30,730 nucleotides of DNA, taken from positions 2,938 through 33,667 of the forward strand of contig JAPYPK010000006.1 of assembly GCA_029937655.1 (NCBI GenBank), in the 5' to 3' direction. The notes below the pieces were generated by a model that worked only from the letters and a program-made list of their open reading frames with translations, had not been told where the DNA came from and ran no database searches. Each line of letters begins with the position of its first letter. Position 1 is the first letter of the stretch. Positions 7,499 through 15,458 of the stretch are shown piece after piece. Both the position numbers and the translations under genes were made by a program. This DNA comes from Nitrospinaceae bacterium. Lineage in GTDB: Bacteria; Nitrospinota; Nitrospinia; Nitrospinales; VA-1.

Positions 7499-9055
7499 TT
7501 ATATGCTTAGATTAGCCACTTTTTTTCTGCTCATGAAACAATCAAATATTGTTCGACTAACAAATACAGCTGTAAACATACTAGCCGCAATACCAATACA
7601 CAAAGTAATTGCAAATCCTTTGATCGGTCCGGTACCAAACTGGAACAAAACAACTGCTGCAATAAAAGTTGTTATATTGGCGTCCACAATGGTACTCAAA
7701 GCTTTTGCGTACCCTGCCTCAATTGCTGCACGCACCGTTTTACCTACACGTACTTCTTCTCGAATACGTTCAAATATTAAAACATTGGCATCAATGGCCA
7801 TTCCCACTGTGAGCAACATGCCAGCAATACCTGGAAGTGTTAGCGCTGCGCCAAAATAAGCCAGCGCACCAAGTAATAGAACAAGGTTCAGCATCAATGC
7901 TGTAACTGCCACCACACCGGAAAGTTTGTAGTAAATGGCTATGAATATGATGACTAGCAAGGCACCCAACAGGATAGACTGCACTCCCTGTTCAATAGAG
8001 TCTTTTCCAAGCGATGGGCCTACCGTCCTATTCTCAAGAATCACTACTGGCGCAGGCAAGGCCCCTGCCCTTAAAATAATAGCTAGATCACGTGCTTCTT
8101 CAGTGGTGAACTGGCCTGTAATCTGCGCGCGCCCGCCAGCAATCTCTTCTTGTATTACTGGAGCTGAATAAACATTATCATCTAGAACGATTGCAAGACG
8201 CTTTTTAACGTTAGCCCGCGTAACCTCCTGAAATATCATGGCACCGATACTATTAAAGGTGATCGCAACGTAGGGTTCATTAAAATCACTATCGTAACGC
8301 ACCTCGGCACCGCTCAAAGTTTCTCCGGTAAGTACAGTTCGTTTTTTTACAAGGAATGGCCTCTTAGTCACCTCACCTGTTTCCACATTCTCTTCACGTT
8401 TGTATAAAACCTCATCTCCCTCAGGCATTGCCCCATTCAACGCGGTCTGGGAACTGACAGATTCGTCAACAAGCTTGAATTCCAGTCGGGCAGTTTTACC
8501 AATCAACTTAATGGCACGATCGGCATCCTTGATTCCTGGTAACTGCACAAGGATACGCTTTTCGCCTTGCGCTTGTATGGTCGGTTCGGAAACACCAAAC
8601 TGATCTACCCTATTGCGTATCGTTTCCAAACCTTGGCTTACTGCATTTTGCTCAATTCTATTTTCTTCTTCTTTTGACAACCTAAATAGATATCCACGGC
8701 CTTCACGCACCACCCCCTCATTTTGTAGATAGGCAGTGTAGTTTTTCATTATATCTTCAACAGGTTTAAGGTCTATCGCGTCGACCATAAGAACTGTTAT
8801 TGTCTTATTTTTGATATCAGCACGAACTCTATCTACTTCGTAGTCCTCCTCCTCAATTTCACGCTTAATATCATCTGCAATGCGTTCCAGGCTCGCTTCA
8901 ACGGCCTTTTCCGTCTGTACTTCAAGGACCAAATGCATCCCCCCCTGAAGGTCTAGGCCAAGCGCAATCTTATCTTTCAGAGGATACGCCAAATAGGCTG
9001 ATCCCAAAATAGCAAACAAGATCAAAGGAATTTTCCATTTAAGGTCTGTGTACAT
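7499..9055 (-). CDS. secD: Protein translocase subunit SecD
   Basis: The partner of SecF in the inner-membrane SecDF export motor. The motif LGLDLQGGMHLVLEV follows the first membrane helix (residues about 8-25). The large periplasmic P1 domain spans about 35-340 and contains RNRVDQFGVSEPTIQ. The C-terminal membrane part has five more helices, including GMAIDANVLIFERIREE with the conserved Asp of the proton path. The length of 518 residues is normal. Its ATG is 2 bases from the yajC stop, indicating translational coupling. Confidence 0.97.
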   Translation of the reverse strand: MYTDLKWKIPLILFAILGSAYLAYPLKDKIALGLDLQGGMHLVLEVQTEKAVEASLERIADDIKREIEEEDYEVDRVRADIKNKTITVLMVDAIDLKPVEDIMKNYTAYLQNEGVVREGRGYLFRLSKEEENRIEQNAVSQGLETIRNRVDQFGVSEPTIQAQGEKRILVQLPGIKDADRAIKLIGKTARLEFKLVDESVSSQTALNGAMPEGDEVLYKREENVETGEVTKRPFLVKKRTVLTGETLSGAEVRYDSDFNEPYVAITFNSIGAMIFQEVTRANVKKRLAIVLDDNVYSAPVIQEEIAGGRAQITGQFTTEEARDLAIILRAGALPAPVVILENRTVGPSLGKDSIEQGVQSILLGALLVIIFIAIYYKLSGVVAVTALMLNLVLLLGALAYFGAALTLPGIAGMLLTVGMAIDANVLIFERIREEVRVGKTVRAAIEAGYAKALSTIVDANITTFIAAVVLFQFGTGPIKGFAITLCIGIAASMFTAVFVSRTIFDCFMSRKKVANLSI

Positions 9056-9057
9056 TT

Positions 9058-9384
9058 TTAATCTTTACTCGTCTCTCTATTAATCCCTATAGAGGAGCGA
9101 TTAATTTTAATTCGCACATTATTATCTATTTGTAACACCACAATATCGTCTTTTAGCTTTTTGACTGTCCCATGAATTCCACTCAGAGTGACCACGTTAG
9201 CTCCTTCTTTCAAGTCATCAAGCATCTTGCGGGTTTCCTTCTGTTTCTTCTGTTGTGGCCTGATCAGGATGAAGTAAAAAATCAAAAACATCATGATCAT
9301 TGGTGGCAAAAGAGAAAGAAGACTCCCTCCTCCTTGTCCAGCAGCTTCTGGTGATGGTGCCATTGCAAATGCGAGGTCCAACAT
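9058..9384 (-). CDS. yajC: Preprotein translocase accessory subunit YajC
   Basis: A small single-span inner-membrane protein that associates with SecDF-SecYEG. One membrane helix (residues about 24-42, PPMIMMFLIFYFILIRPQQ) is followed by a basic stretch and the conserved cytoplasmic domain with LKEGANVVTLSGIHGTV and a C-terminal basic/VxI pattern. At 108 residues it has the usual size. A good Shine-Dalgarno (AGGGGA) precedes the ATG. It is the first gene of yajC-secD-secF. Confidence 0.95.
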   Translation of the reverse strand: MLDLAFAMAPSPEAAGQGGGSLLSLLPPMIMMFLIFYFILIRPQQKKQKETRKMLDDLKEGANVVTLSGIHGTVKKLKDDIVVLQIDNNVRIKINRSSIGINRETSKD

Positions 9385-9540
9385 AATTAATCCCCTAATT
9401 GAAAATAGTATGCAATCTTACAAATTAACTAACCTCATGAGACCAAAAGTCTAACAAGGCATCTATTCCTAATTGCACGGAAAAACAAACGGTTATCGAA
9501 AAATCTATACTGGACAAACCGAATTAAATATAAAGGGTCG

Positions 9541-9569
9541 CTTCTATCAAATCCATGGAAATTTGTCAA
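9541..9569 (-). promoter_or_regulatory. Candidate sigma-70-type promoter for yajC-secD-secF
   Basis: On the minus strand a perfect -35 TTGACA (9569-9564) is followed after exactly 17 bases by TAGAAG (9546-9541), a 4-of-6 match to the -10 consensus. Transcription would start near 9534, giving a leader of about 150 bases before yajC. The site sits just after the stop of the gene upstream. Confidence 0.45.
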
Positions 9570-9598
9570 TTGATAAACAAGAAGTTGATGCATTCTAA

Positions 9599-10144
9599 TC
9601 AATAGAACGTGTCTCTTTTCCCGGTATTTTCTACTTCATTTGTTAGCTCAGCATATAAAGCCTGAAACTGTTGGGTGTTCAGATTAGGGTCTCTAAGTTT
9701 TTCAAGATCTTCCGGGGTAATCAAAATCTCTGACTGTTCATCCCAAGCCGAGGTCGCAATAGCAACATAATTGGGTGGATTTAACGGTCGAAGAATTAAA
9801 CGGTCAATTTTATCATTATATTTGATTGCAATATCGATCATCAAACGTGCATCCCTGGCACTCACCATGCTACCAATCGCTATATTGGTGGGCGGGTGAC
9901 CACCTTTGGGTTTCCAATACTGGATGGTATGCCGTAGCACTTTGAGTTGCTCAGATTTTAAAAATTTTCGAATTTCTCGGTTGTTTTTTTTATGCTTATG
10001 CGCCAACCATACTTCTATCGTACAAACTGTAGTTTTATTTGTATCGCAATTCGGCTTATAACCCCCCGACTCTGCGTATACTGGCAATGAAACTAGGGTA
10101 AAACTCAATAGAAACAACGCCGCTAAAGAAACTATTTTTTTCAT
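9599..10144 (-). CDS. Exported protein of unknown function
   Basis: A 181-residue protein with a clear signal peptide: a basic N-terminus (MKK), a hydrophobic core (residues 5-20) and a VYA cleavage site before ES (after residue 24). The mature part has two cysteines close together (C33 and C41), which could form a disulfide, and a highly basic helix (HKHKKNNREIRKFLKSEQLK). The rest has alternating helices and strands. I recognise no known family. A Shine-Dalgarno (GAGGTG) lies about 12 bases before the ATG, and a perfect TATAAT stands further upstream. It follows the NERD-like gene by 176 bases on the same strand, but the gap suggests it may have its own promoter. Confidence 0.7.
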   Translation of the reverse strand: MKKIVSLAALFLLSFTLVSLPVYAESGGYKPNCDTNKTTVCTIEVWLAHKHKKNNREIRKFLKSEQLKVLRHTIQYWKPKGGHPPTNIAIGSMVSARDARLMIDIAIKYNDKIDRLILRPLNPPNYVAIATSAWDEQSEILITPEDLEKLRDPNLNTQQFQALYAELTNEVENTGKRDTFY

Positions 10145-10320
10145 ATTTTAAATGTTCACCTCAAGTAGAATGAAGGAATTATATTATCAATATGATATTG
10201 CATGCCAAGTAAAGATTAGGCTAAAGCCTGAAAAATTCTCTTCTTTTTTGTTTCCTCAGACGTTAACACTACGATCACTTGTCATAGAATAAGGGGGTGG
10301 CCTCTCTTCACAGTATAGAC

Positions 10321-10884
10321 TCACTCTTTTAAAATAGCGATAACTGACTTTTGGTCAACCTCACCCATTAACACCTTGCTGTGATCTGTAAAAACTTTCT
10401 GCAATCGACCTACACGTACCGCTGTCGGCCCAAAATCATCAACGAGATTAGCATGGGTAAAGACAACCACTGGAATAAGAGGTAGCGACTGGTTGAATTT
10501 TCTCTCTAGGGCGTTAATATATTTACGGTTTTCCCAAAGGGGATTAAGTATCGTCTCATCACCCCCTCTTCCTCTTACCTTCCATTCTTGGGCATTTTTT
10601 TGTCCAGAAATTTTTCCAACATGATAACAACAGGCCAGAACAAAAACACCATAGGGAGAAACCACTACATAAGGGATGTGTGACATTCCTCTTTCTAAGT
10701 GAATGATTACATTACAAAACACTACGTAATTGTCGTCCAGTCGATCCAGTTCGCTTTTAACTAATTCCGCTCCAGAAATATTCGAATTTTTATATCCACT
10801 ACGTAGAAATAGGATAATTAAGGCGAGGAGAACTACCACAATAGCAAGTATCTTGATCCAGTAAATGAAAATAATCTCAATCAT
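10321..10884 (-). CDS. Membrane-anchored NERD-like protein with degraded catalytic motif
   Basis: A 187-residue protein with an N-terminal membrane helix (residues about 8-27) and a cytoplasmic domain matching the NERD (nuclease-related) fold. The pattern is GAELVKSEL at 38, then SHIPYVVVSPYGVFVLACCYHVGKISG from 68, then a conserved Trp (W101). Typical NERD domains have IDHVVV...GIFVIETKN. Here only the first acidic residue (E40) is kept: the Asp is P71, the Glu is A84 and the Lys is C86. The protein is therefore probably not a nuclease, but may keep a binding or structural role. It starts 13 bases after the flavoprotein gene and is likely in the same operon. The NERD assignment is made by eye and is moderately sure. 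Confidence 0.65.
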   Translation of the reverse strand: MIEIIFIYWIKILAIVVVLLALIILFLRSGYKNSNISGAELVKSELDRLDDNYVVFCNVIIHLERGMSHIPYVVVSPYGVFVLACCYHVGKISGQKNAQEWKVRGRGGDETILNPLWENRKYINALERKFNQSLPLIPVVVFTHANLVDDFGPTAVRVGRLQKVFTDHSKVLMGEVDQKSVIAILKE

Positions 10885-10897
10885 GATGACAGGTTAA

Positions 10898-12571
10898 TTA
10901 CTTTGCAAATGGATCTGGAGGTTCGAAGGAAGGTTGATCGGTTACCCCTAACCCTTCATTAGGCTTCTTTATGGCCGTTTTTCGTTCAAACGCAATTTTC
11001 ATCCCGGCTTTAGTGGGAAACAACTGTGGTGACAATAACCGTGATTGGCTAGAAATACTTTGCAAACTCTCTCTATACCCCTTCAAACTAGTAAGGGTAA
11101 CCGGTCGCCTGTCAGGCAAATCACTTTGAATTGACATTGCTGCCCGACGCCCAAATACAGTTATATCTAGTAGTGAATTCCCCATAAGCCGATTAGTTCC
11201 ATGAACCCCACCAGTGACTTCACCAGCAGCCCACAACCCCCTAACTTCAGTGCGGCCATCCCGGTCTATCTGAATTCCCCCATTTTGATAATGCAAAGTA
11301 GGATAAATAAGAATAGGTTGTTTGGCTGGATTTATATTATAACGCTCAAACCTGTGAATAATTCCTGGGAACTTGTGCCGCAAAACTCCTTCACCGTTTT
11401 GCAAGTCTATGATCGGGGTATCCAACCAAATCCCTGCTCTATCTGTTGGAGTTTGTATCCCTCTTTTTTCGGCAACCTCACGAATAATGGCTGCTGCAAG
11501 AACATCACGAAAAGCCATCTCATTAACAAATCGTTTCCCTTCAGCGTTTACCACCTGTGCCCCCATGGAACGAATTGACTCGGTTACAAGCTGACCAACT
11601 AGAGCTTCTGGGTAGGCGGTTCCTGAAGGGTGATACTGATGGCTATCTGAATCAACCAATTTACAACCTTGCCGATAAGCTAGAATCAAACCGTCACCTA
11701 CTGCTCCGAGGTGGTTACTCGTAGGAAACTCCTGAAAGCGCAATTGACCACTTCCCCCAGTAGCAATAATCACAGCCCTTGCTGATACGGTAATAAGGCT
11801 CTCCCTGCTACGATCCCACAGCACCGCCCCGGAAACTTGTCCACTGCCATCATCAAGAAGTTCCAGGGCTGCATGGTTCTGTAAAGTTTTCGTACTACTT
11901 AACAAAACGGCGTCCTTCAAAACGCGCATAATTTCAAGCCCGGTATAATCTTTACAAGCAAGAACGCGAGGCAAAGAAGTCCCGCCGCCAGGACGCAACT
12001 GGAAAGTTCCATCTTCGTTAGTATCCAATATGCAACCTAATTGCCCCAGCCAACGAACCGTATCGGCACTATTTTCACATAATACTCGCAGAAGGTCTGG
12101 GTCATTATTCCCATGTCCACCAACATAAGCATCAGCAAAATGCCTACGAGGTGAGTCATCAACTCCCAGTGACGCCTGAATTCCACCTTCAGCCATAATG
12201 GTATTGGAATCACCCAACCGCAACTTTGTTGCAAGATGAACGGTAAGCCCAGATCCCTCTAAAGCAAGAGCAGCTGAGGCACCCGCCCCACCCCCCCCAA
12301 GAATGAGCACATCGGTTTCAATATCTACAGTTGGGTCAAAGTCAAACGGAAGTTGACTGTCCGATTCTAAAAGGTCTGCTAGCTCGTGAGGAAACTTTCC
12401 ATCATTTGCATTGGGTCCCACCCGAACATTACGTTGCATCCCCAAATAATCCGGGTGATATTCATCGATAAGTTTTTCGGTCTCGTATGTATCAAATTCA
12501 GGAGGTTCTGAGGACAGTCTCACCTCACGAGTGGCCTCTAATTTTCTGAGCGAATCTTTAGCCCATTCCAT
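10898..12571 (-). CDS. Fumarate reductase/succinate dehydrogenase-like flavoprotein subunit
   Basis: A 557-residue FAD protein of the FrdA/SdhA/L-aspartate oxidase family. An N-terminal extension of about 85 residues precedes the FAD-binding GGGGAGASAA (92-101). Residues matching the dicarboxylate site of SdhA are all present: H314 (HPSG), T330/E331, R355 (RDV), H427 (HYQNGG) and R461 (HGTNRLMGNSLLD). The histidine that binds FAD covalently in SdhA is replaced by N123 (DSNTIMAEGGI), as in L-aspartate oxidase and soluble fumarate reductases, so FAD should be non-covalent. It has no signal peptide and no Sdh C/D anchor gene nearby. I chose the ATG at 12571, overlapping the Fe-S gene's stop as TGATG; a GTG one codon upstream is also possible. 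The likely role is a cytoplasmic fumarate or related C4-dicarboxylate redox enzyme. Confidence 0.8.
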   Translation of the reverse strand: MEWAKDSLRKLEATREVRLSSEPPEFDTYETEKLIDEYHPDYLGMQRNVRVGPNANDGKFPHELADLLESDSQLPFDFDPTVDIETDVLILGGGGAGASAALALEGSGLTVHLATKLRLGDSNTIMAEGGIQASLGVDDSPRRHFADAYVGGHGNNDPDLLRVLCENSADTVRWLGQLGCILDTNEDGTFQLRPGGGTSLPRVLACKDYTGLEIMRVLKDAVLLSSTKTLQNHAALELLDDGSGQVSGAVLWDRSRESLITVSARAVIIATGGSGQLRFQEFPTSNHLGAVGDGLILAYRQGCKLVDSDSHQYHPSGTAYPEALVGQLVTESIRSMGAQVVNAEGKRFVNEMAFRDVLAAAIIREVAEKRGIQTPTDRAGIWLDTPIIDLQNGEGVLRHKFPGIIHRFERYNINPAKQPILIYPTLHYQNGGIQIDRDGRTEVRGLWAAGEVTGGVHGTNRLMGNSLLDITVFGRRAAMSIQSDLPDRRPVTLTSLKGYRESLQSISSQSRLLSPQLFPTKAGMKIAFERKTAIKKPNEGLGVTDQPSFEPPDPFAK

Positions 12572-13233
12572 CACGATTCAATCTTTCCGCTTTTTCTAAA
12601 CTGACGTGCATGATTCATCTTATCAGTCGAGTCTCCACCTAAAAGATATTCCCACTCCAACTCAGCCTGCGGCGACTCTTGTTCTATAATTTTATCGCTA
12701 TCTTGTTCTTTGGAAGACCCAATCGAACGACGCACCCACATCCCCATCATGTGAGGCTGAACTCCATCCTCACAAACAAATCTACATAGACCACAATGAA
12801 TGCATGTAGTAAAATCCTCTGCTACTTTGTCGAGCTCGCCAGACCTCATCCTGAGAACCGAATCCATCACCGGTATGGACATCGGGCAAGCTGTAGTACA
12901 GCTCCCGCATTTAGTACACCGGTCAAGTTTTGGATAAGCTACGCGTAACTTTTCTCCAGTTGGATTTGGTTCGGGTGCCACAGTCAAAACCGAATCTACT
13001 GGGCATGGGAAAATTTCCATCCCTTCCTCCACCGGGCACATACAGGCCAGATCAGTTCCTCTCATCTGCCCCCCAGAAGACCGTACTGTTACAGTGCAAG
13101 CACCGCAGACGCCACCGACACAACCCGTATCAATCAACCCTGCCATTCCAGCATTCCAAAGCGCATGAATCACTGTCTCGCCAGTTCTAGCCTTAATAGT
13201 TTTACCTGCTACTTTTATTTCTACTGTCTTCAT
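12571..13233 (-). CDS. Iron-sulfur subunit with [2Fe-2S] and two [4Fe-4S]-type motifs
   Basis: A 220-residue electron-transfer protein paired with the flavoprotein. Numbered from the ATG at 13233, the N-terminal ferredoxin fold has C38, C43, C46 and C64 (TGCVGGVCGAC...LAC), fitting a [2Fe-2S] cluster. Two further motifs follow: C106-x2-C109-x2-C112-x3-C116-P and C144-x2-C147-x2-C150-x3-C154. The order resembles FrdB/SdhB, but the last site has the ferredoxin spacing CxxCxxCxxxC rather than the wider SdhB form. The tail (about 170-220) is acidic and then basic, with no recognised domain. A TTG five codons upstream is an alternative start, but neither has a Shine-Dalgarno. It is the first gene of the operon with the flavoprotein and the NERD-like protein. 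Confidence 0.8.
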   Translation of the reverse strand: MKTVEIKVAGKTIKARTGETVIHALWNAGMAGLIDTGCVGGVCGACTVTVRSSGGQMRGTDLACMCPVEEGMEIFPCPVDSVLTVAPEPNPTGEKLRVAYPKLDRCTKCGSCTTACPMSIPVMDSVLRMRSGELDKVAEDFTTCIHCGLCRFVCEDGVQPHMMGMWVRRSIGSSKEQDSDKIIEQESPQAELEWEYLLGGDSTDKMNHARQFRKSGKIES

Positions 13234-13358
13234 GAAAACAATTATCAATCAACCATGAATAATTTTCAATCCCGATTGCCTCTTTTACCTGTCCATGCTA
13301 AATTGATCTTCGAGTAAAATTATTTTTTTAATGATTTAATCCTTTAGATTCGAGATCT

Positions 13359-14105
13359 ATGTCTGGACATTCAAAGTGGTCAACAATAAAGCATAAAAAA
13401 GGGGCTGCGGATGCTAAACGTGGAAAAATTTTCACTAAAGTAATTAAGGAAATAACTGTGGCGGCGCGTATCGGAGGAGGCGATATAGACGGAAATCCAA
13501 GGTTGAGGCTAGCTGTACAAAAAGCCAAAGAAGTCAATATGCCTCAAGAAAATGTAACTCGTGCTATTAAAAAAGGGACTGGAGAACTGGAAGGTGTTCA
13601 GTATGAAGAAACTTCTTATGAAGGTTATGGCCCAGGAGGTGTGGCCATTTTCATGGAAGTGATGACTGACAATAAAAATAGAACAGTCGGTGAACTACGA
13701 GCCACGCTAGGTAAAAATGGCGGGAATATGGGGGCAAATGGGTGTGTTGCTTGGATATTTGAGCAAAAAGGATTAATCACCGTAAAAATATCCGAAAAAG
13801 GCGAGGAACAACTGTTAGAACTAGCTATCGATGCAGGTGCAGACGACATGCAAACTGTTGACGACTATTACGAAATAACCACATCCGTAGAAAGCTTCGA
13901 ACCCGTACGCAAGGCCATTGAAGATGCTGGCATTGAAATTCAATCATCCGAACTAACCCGCATTCCACAAAATACAGTTAATGTAGAGGAAAAATACTGC
14001 AAGTCACTACTCAGATTGATGGACACACTGGAAGACCATGATGATATCCAAAAGGTCTACTCAAATTTTGAGATTACAGATGAGATAATGGCCACAATCG
14101 AGTAA
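13359..14105 (+). CDS. yebC: YebC/TACO1-family protein
   Basis: A 248-residue member of the YebC family, cytoplasmic proteins variously described as DNA-binding regulators and as translation factors that help ribosomes through difficult sequences. The N-terminal MSGHSKWSTIKHKKGAADAKR is diagnostic. It is followed by the NPRLRLAVQKAKEVNMP and YEGYGPGGVAI motifs, and the family's usual length is kept. Its place directly before ruvC-ruvA-ruvB is the common bacterial arrangement. A 214-base gap without visible features follows before ruvC. Confidence 0.96.
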   Translation: MSGHSKWSTIKHKKGAADAKRGKIFTKVIKEITVAARIGGGDIDGNPRLRLAVQKAKEVNMPQENVTRAIKKGTGELEGVQYEETSYEGYGPGGVAIFMEVMTDNKNRTVGELRATLGKNGGNMGANGCVAWIFEQKGLITVKISEKGEEQLLELAIDAGADDMQTVDDYYEITTSVESFEPVRKAIEDAGIEIQSSELTRIPQNTVNVEEKYCKSLLRLMDTLEDHDDIQKVYSNFEITDEIMATIE

Positions 14106-14319
14106 AACCTCTAACTCAAAAAAGGTAGTCTTTGTCGGTGTTTAGCAAGTGTCCTTCTTGGTTACAAATAACGAGTGTGCTTTAGCATTCAGGACTTTCT
14201 TAACTCACTACGAAAAAAAAATCAAACAAAAATATCACAGCACTTTACACGATATTTCCTTACCATCTTTCCTAAAGAGAGTATGTGTAACTCCCTAAAA
14301 CATCCAACTTTTTCAAACT

Positions 14320-14820
14320 ATGCGTGTCATGGGCATCGACCCCGGTAGCAACTGTACCGGCTGCGGAGTCATTGAAGAGATTAATAACGAACTCAAGGTG
14401 ATCTATTGGGGAAGCATTAAAAGCAAAACACGCCAACCCTTTCCCGAAAGACTAAAGTTTATATATGATGAACTAGTCGCTATCATCCAAAACTTCAATC
14501 CTGATGAAGTTGCAGTAGAAGATATGTTCTTTGCTACTAATGTCAAGTCAGCCTTAAAACTTGGGCAAACCCGAGGCATCGCCATATTATCTGCTGTTAA
14601 TGAAGGCAAACCAGTTGCTGAATATAGCCCGTTAGAAGTCAAGCAGTCTGTAGTCGGGTATGGTCGAGCTGAGAAACAACAGGTACAAGAGATGGTTACG
14701 GCTATTTTAAAACTCAAGGAAAAACCAGAACCGTTTGATGCGTCGGATGCACTTGCTGTCGCTATCTGCCACATTCACTCAACCGCAACAAACTCAAAAC
14801 TCCGAAACGAAAAAAGATGA
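14320..14820 (+). CDS. ruvC: Crossover junction endodeoxyribonuclease RuvC
   Basis: The resolvase that cuts Holliday junctions during recombinational repair, working with RuvAB. It has an RNase H-like fold. The four acidic metal ligands are visible as D7 (GIDPGS), E67 (VAVEDMF), D140 and D143 (FDASDALAVAICH), as in the E. coli enzyme. The length of 166 residues is normal. No Shine-Dalgarno is visible before the ATG. Its TGA stop overlaps the ruvA start (ATGA), so ruvA translation is coupled. Confidence 0.97.
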   Translation: MRVMGIDPGSNCTGCGVIEEINNELKVIYWGSIKSKTRQPFPERLKFIYDELVAIIQNFNPDEVAVEDMFFATNVKSALKLGQTRGIAILSAVNEGKPVAEYSPLEVKQSVVGYGRAEKQQVQEMVTAILKLKEKPEPFDASDALAVAICHIHSTATNSKLRNEKR

Positions 14821-15413
14821 TCGCACACCTTAAAGGCAAACTAACCAATAAATCTCCCGTTGGAATCGCAATTGATGTTAACGGTGTCGGTTACCAGGTT
14901 TTTGTTCCACTTTCCACATTTTATGTTTTGCCAGAATTAGGGGACGACGTTTTTCTAAATATACACACTCATATGCGTGAAGAATCGCTTAAATTATTCG
15001 GGTTTTACACCGCAGATGAAAAAAAAATCTTCGAAAAACTTATCACCATTAACAAGGTAGGCCCTAAACTCGCGTTAACAATTTTATCTGGCATGTCACC
15101 CGGTGAGCTATTTAGCACCATCGACTCTAACGACATTGGAAAACTTAGCACGATCCCTGGAATTGGACGCAAAACAGCGGAACGCCTCATACTTGAAATG
15201 CGGAACAAAATAGAAGGACTCTCTCTCGAGTTTGCACTCACAAAAGGTTCTGTTCCACAGAACGGGCTATTTGATGATGCTCTTTCAGCACTTGTTAACC
15301 TTGGGTACAAAAAAAGCCAAGCGGAACAGACATTAAAAAAAGTATGCGAGAAAGAAGAAATAGAGAACTCGATAGAAGGCTTAATCAAGAAAAGTTTAAA
15401 CATGCTATCTTGA
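14817..15413 (+). CDS. ruvA: Holliday junction DNA helicase subunit RuvA
   Basis: Binds four-way junctions as a tetramer and loads the RuvB motor. Domain I is an OB-fold (MIAHLKGKL..., residues 1-62). Domain II has the helix-hairpin-helix motifs (INKVGPKLALTIL around 78-90 and IPGIGRKTAERLILEM around 113-128). Domain III is at the C-terminus (about 150-198; DALSALVNLGYKKSQAE), which contacts RuvB. The length of 198 residues is typical. It overlaps ruvC by 4 bases and is followed 45 bases later by ruvB. Confidence 0.97.
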   Translation: MIAHLKGKLTNKSPVGIAIDVNGVGYQVFVPLSTFYVLPELGDDVFLNIHTHMREESLKLFGFYTADEKKIFEKLITINKVGPKLALTILSGMSPGELFSTIDSNDIGKLSTIPGIGRKTAERLILEMRNKIEGLSLEFALTKGSVPQNGLFDDALSALVNLGYKKSQAEQTLKKVCEKEEIENSIEGLIKKSLNMLS

Positions 15414-15458
15414 TTTTTTTAATCAAAAATATTTAGCACCGACTTCAAAGATATTCCA

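Noticed and set aside
10220..10231. Short palindrome AGGCTAAAGCCT after the NERD-like gene
   Set aside because: The stem is only 5 bp with a 2-base loop and no T-run follows on the transcribed strand, so it is not a convincing terminator.
11201..11594. Plus-strand reading frames of 125 and 73 residues
   Set aside because: They are antisense to the well-supported flavoprotein gene and have no recognisable features.
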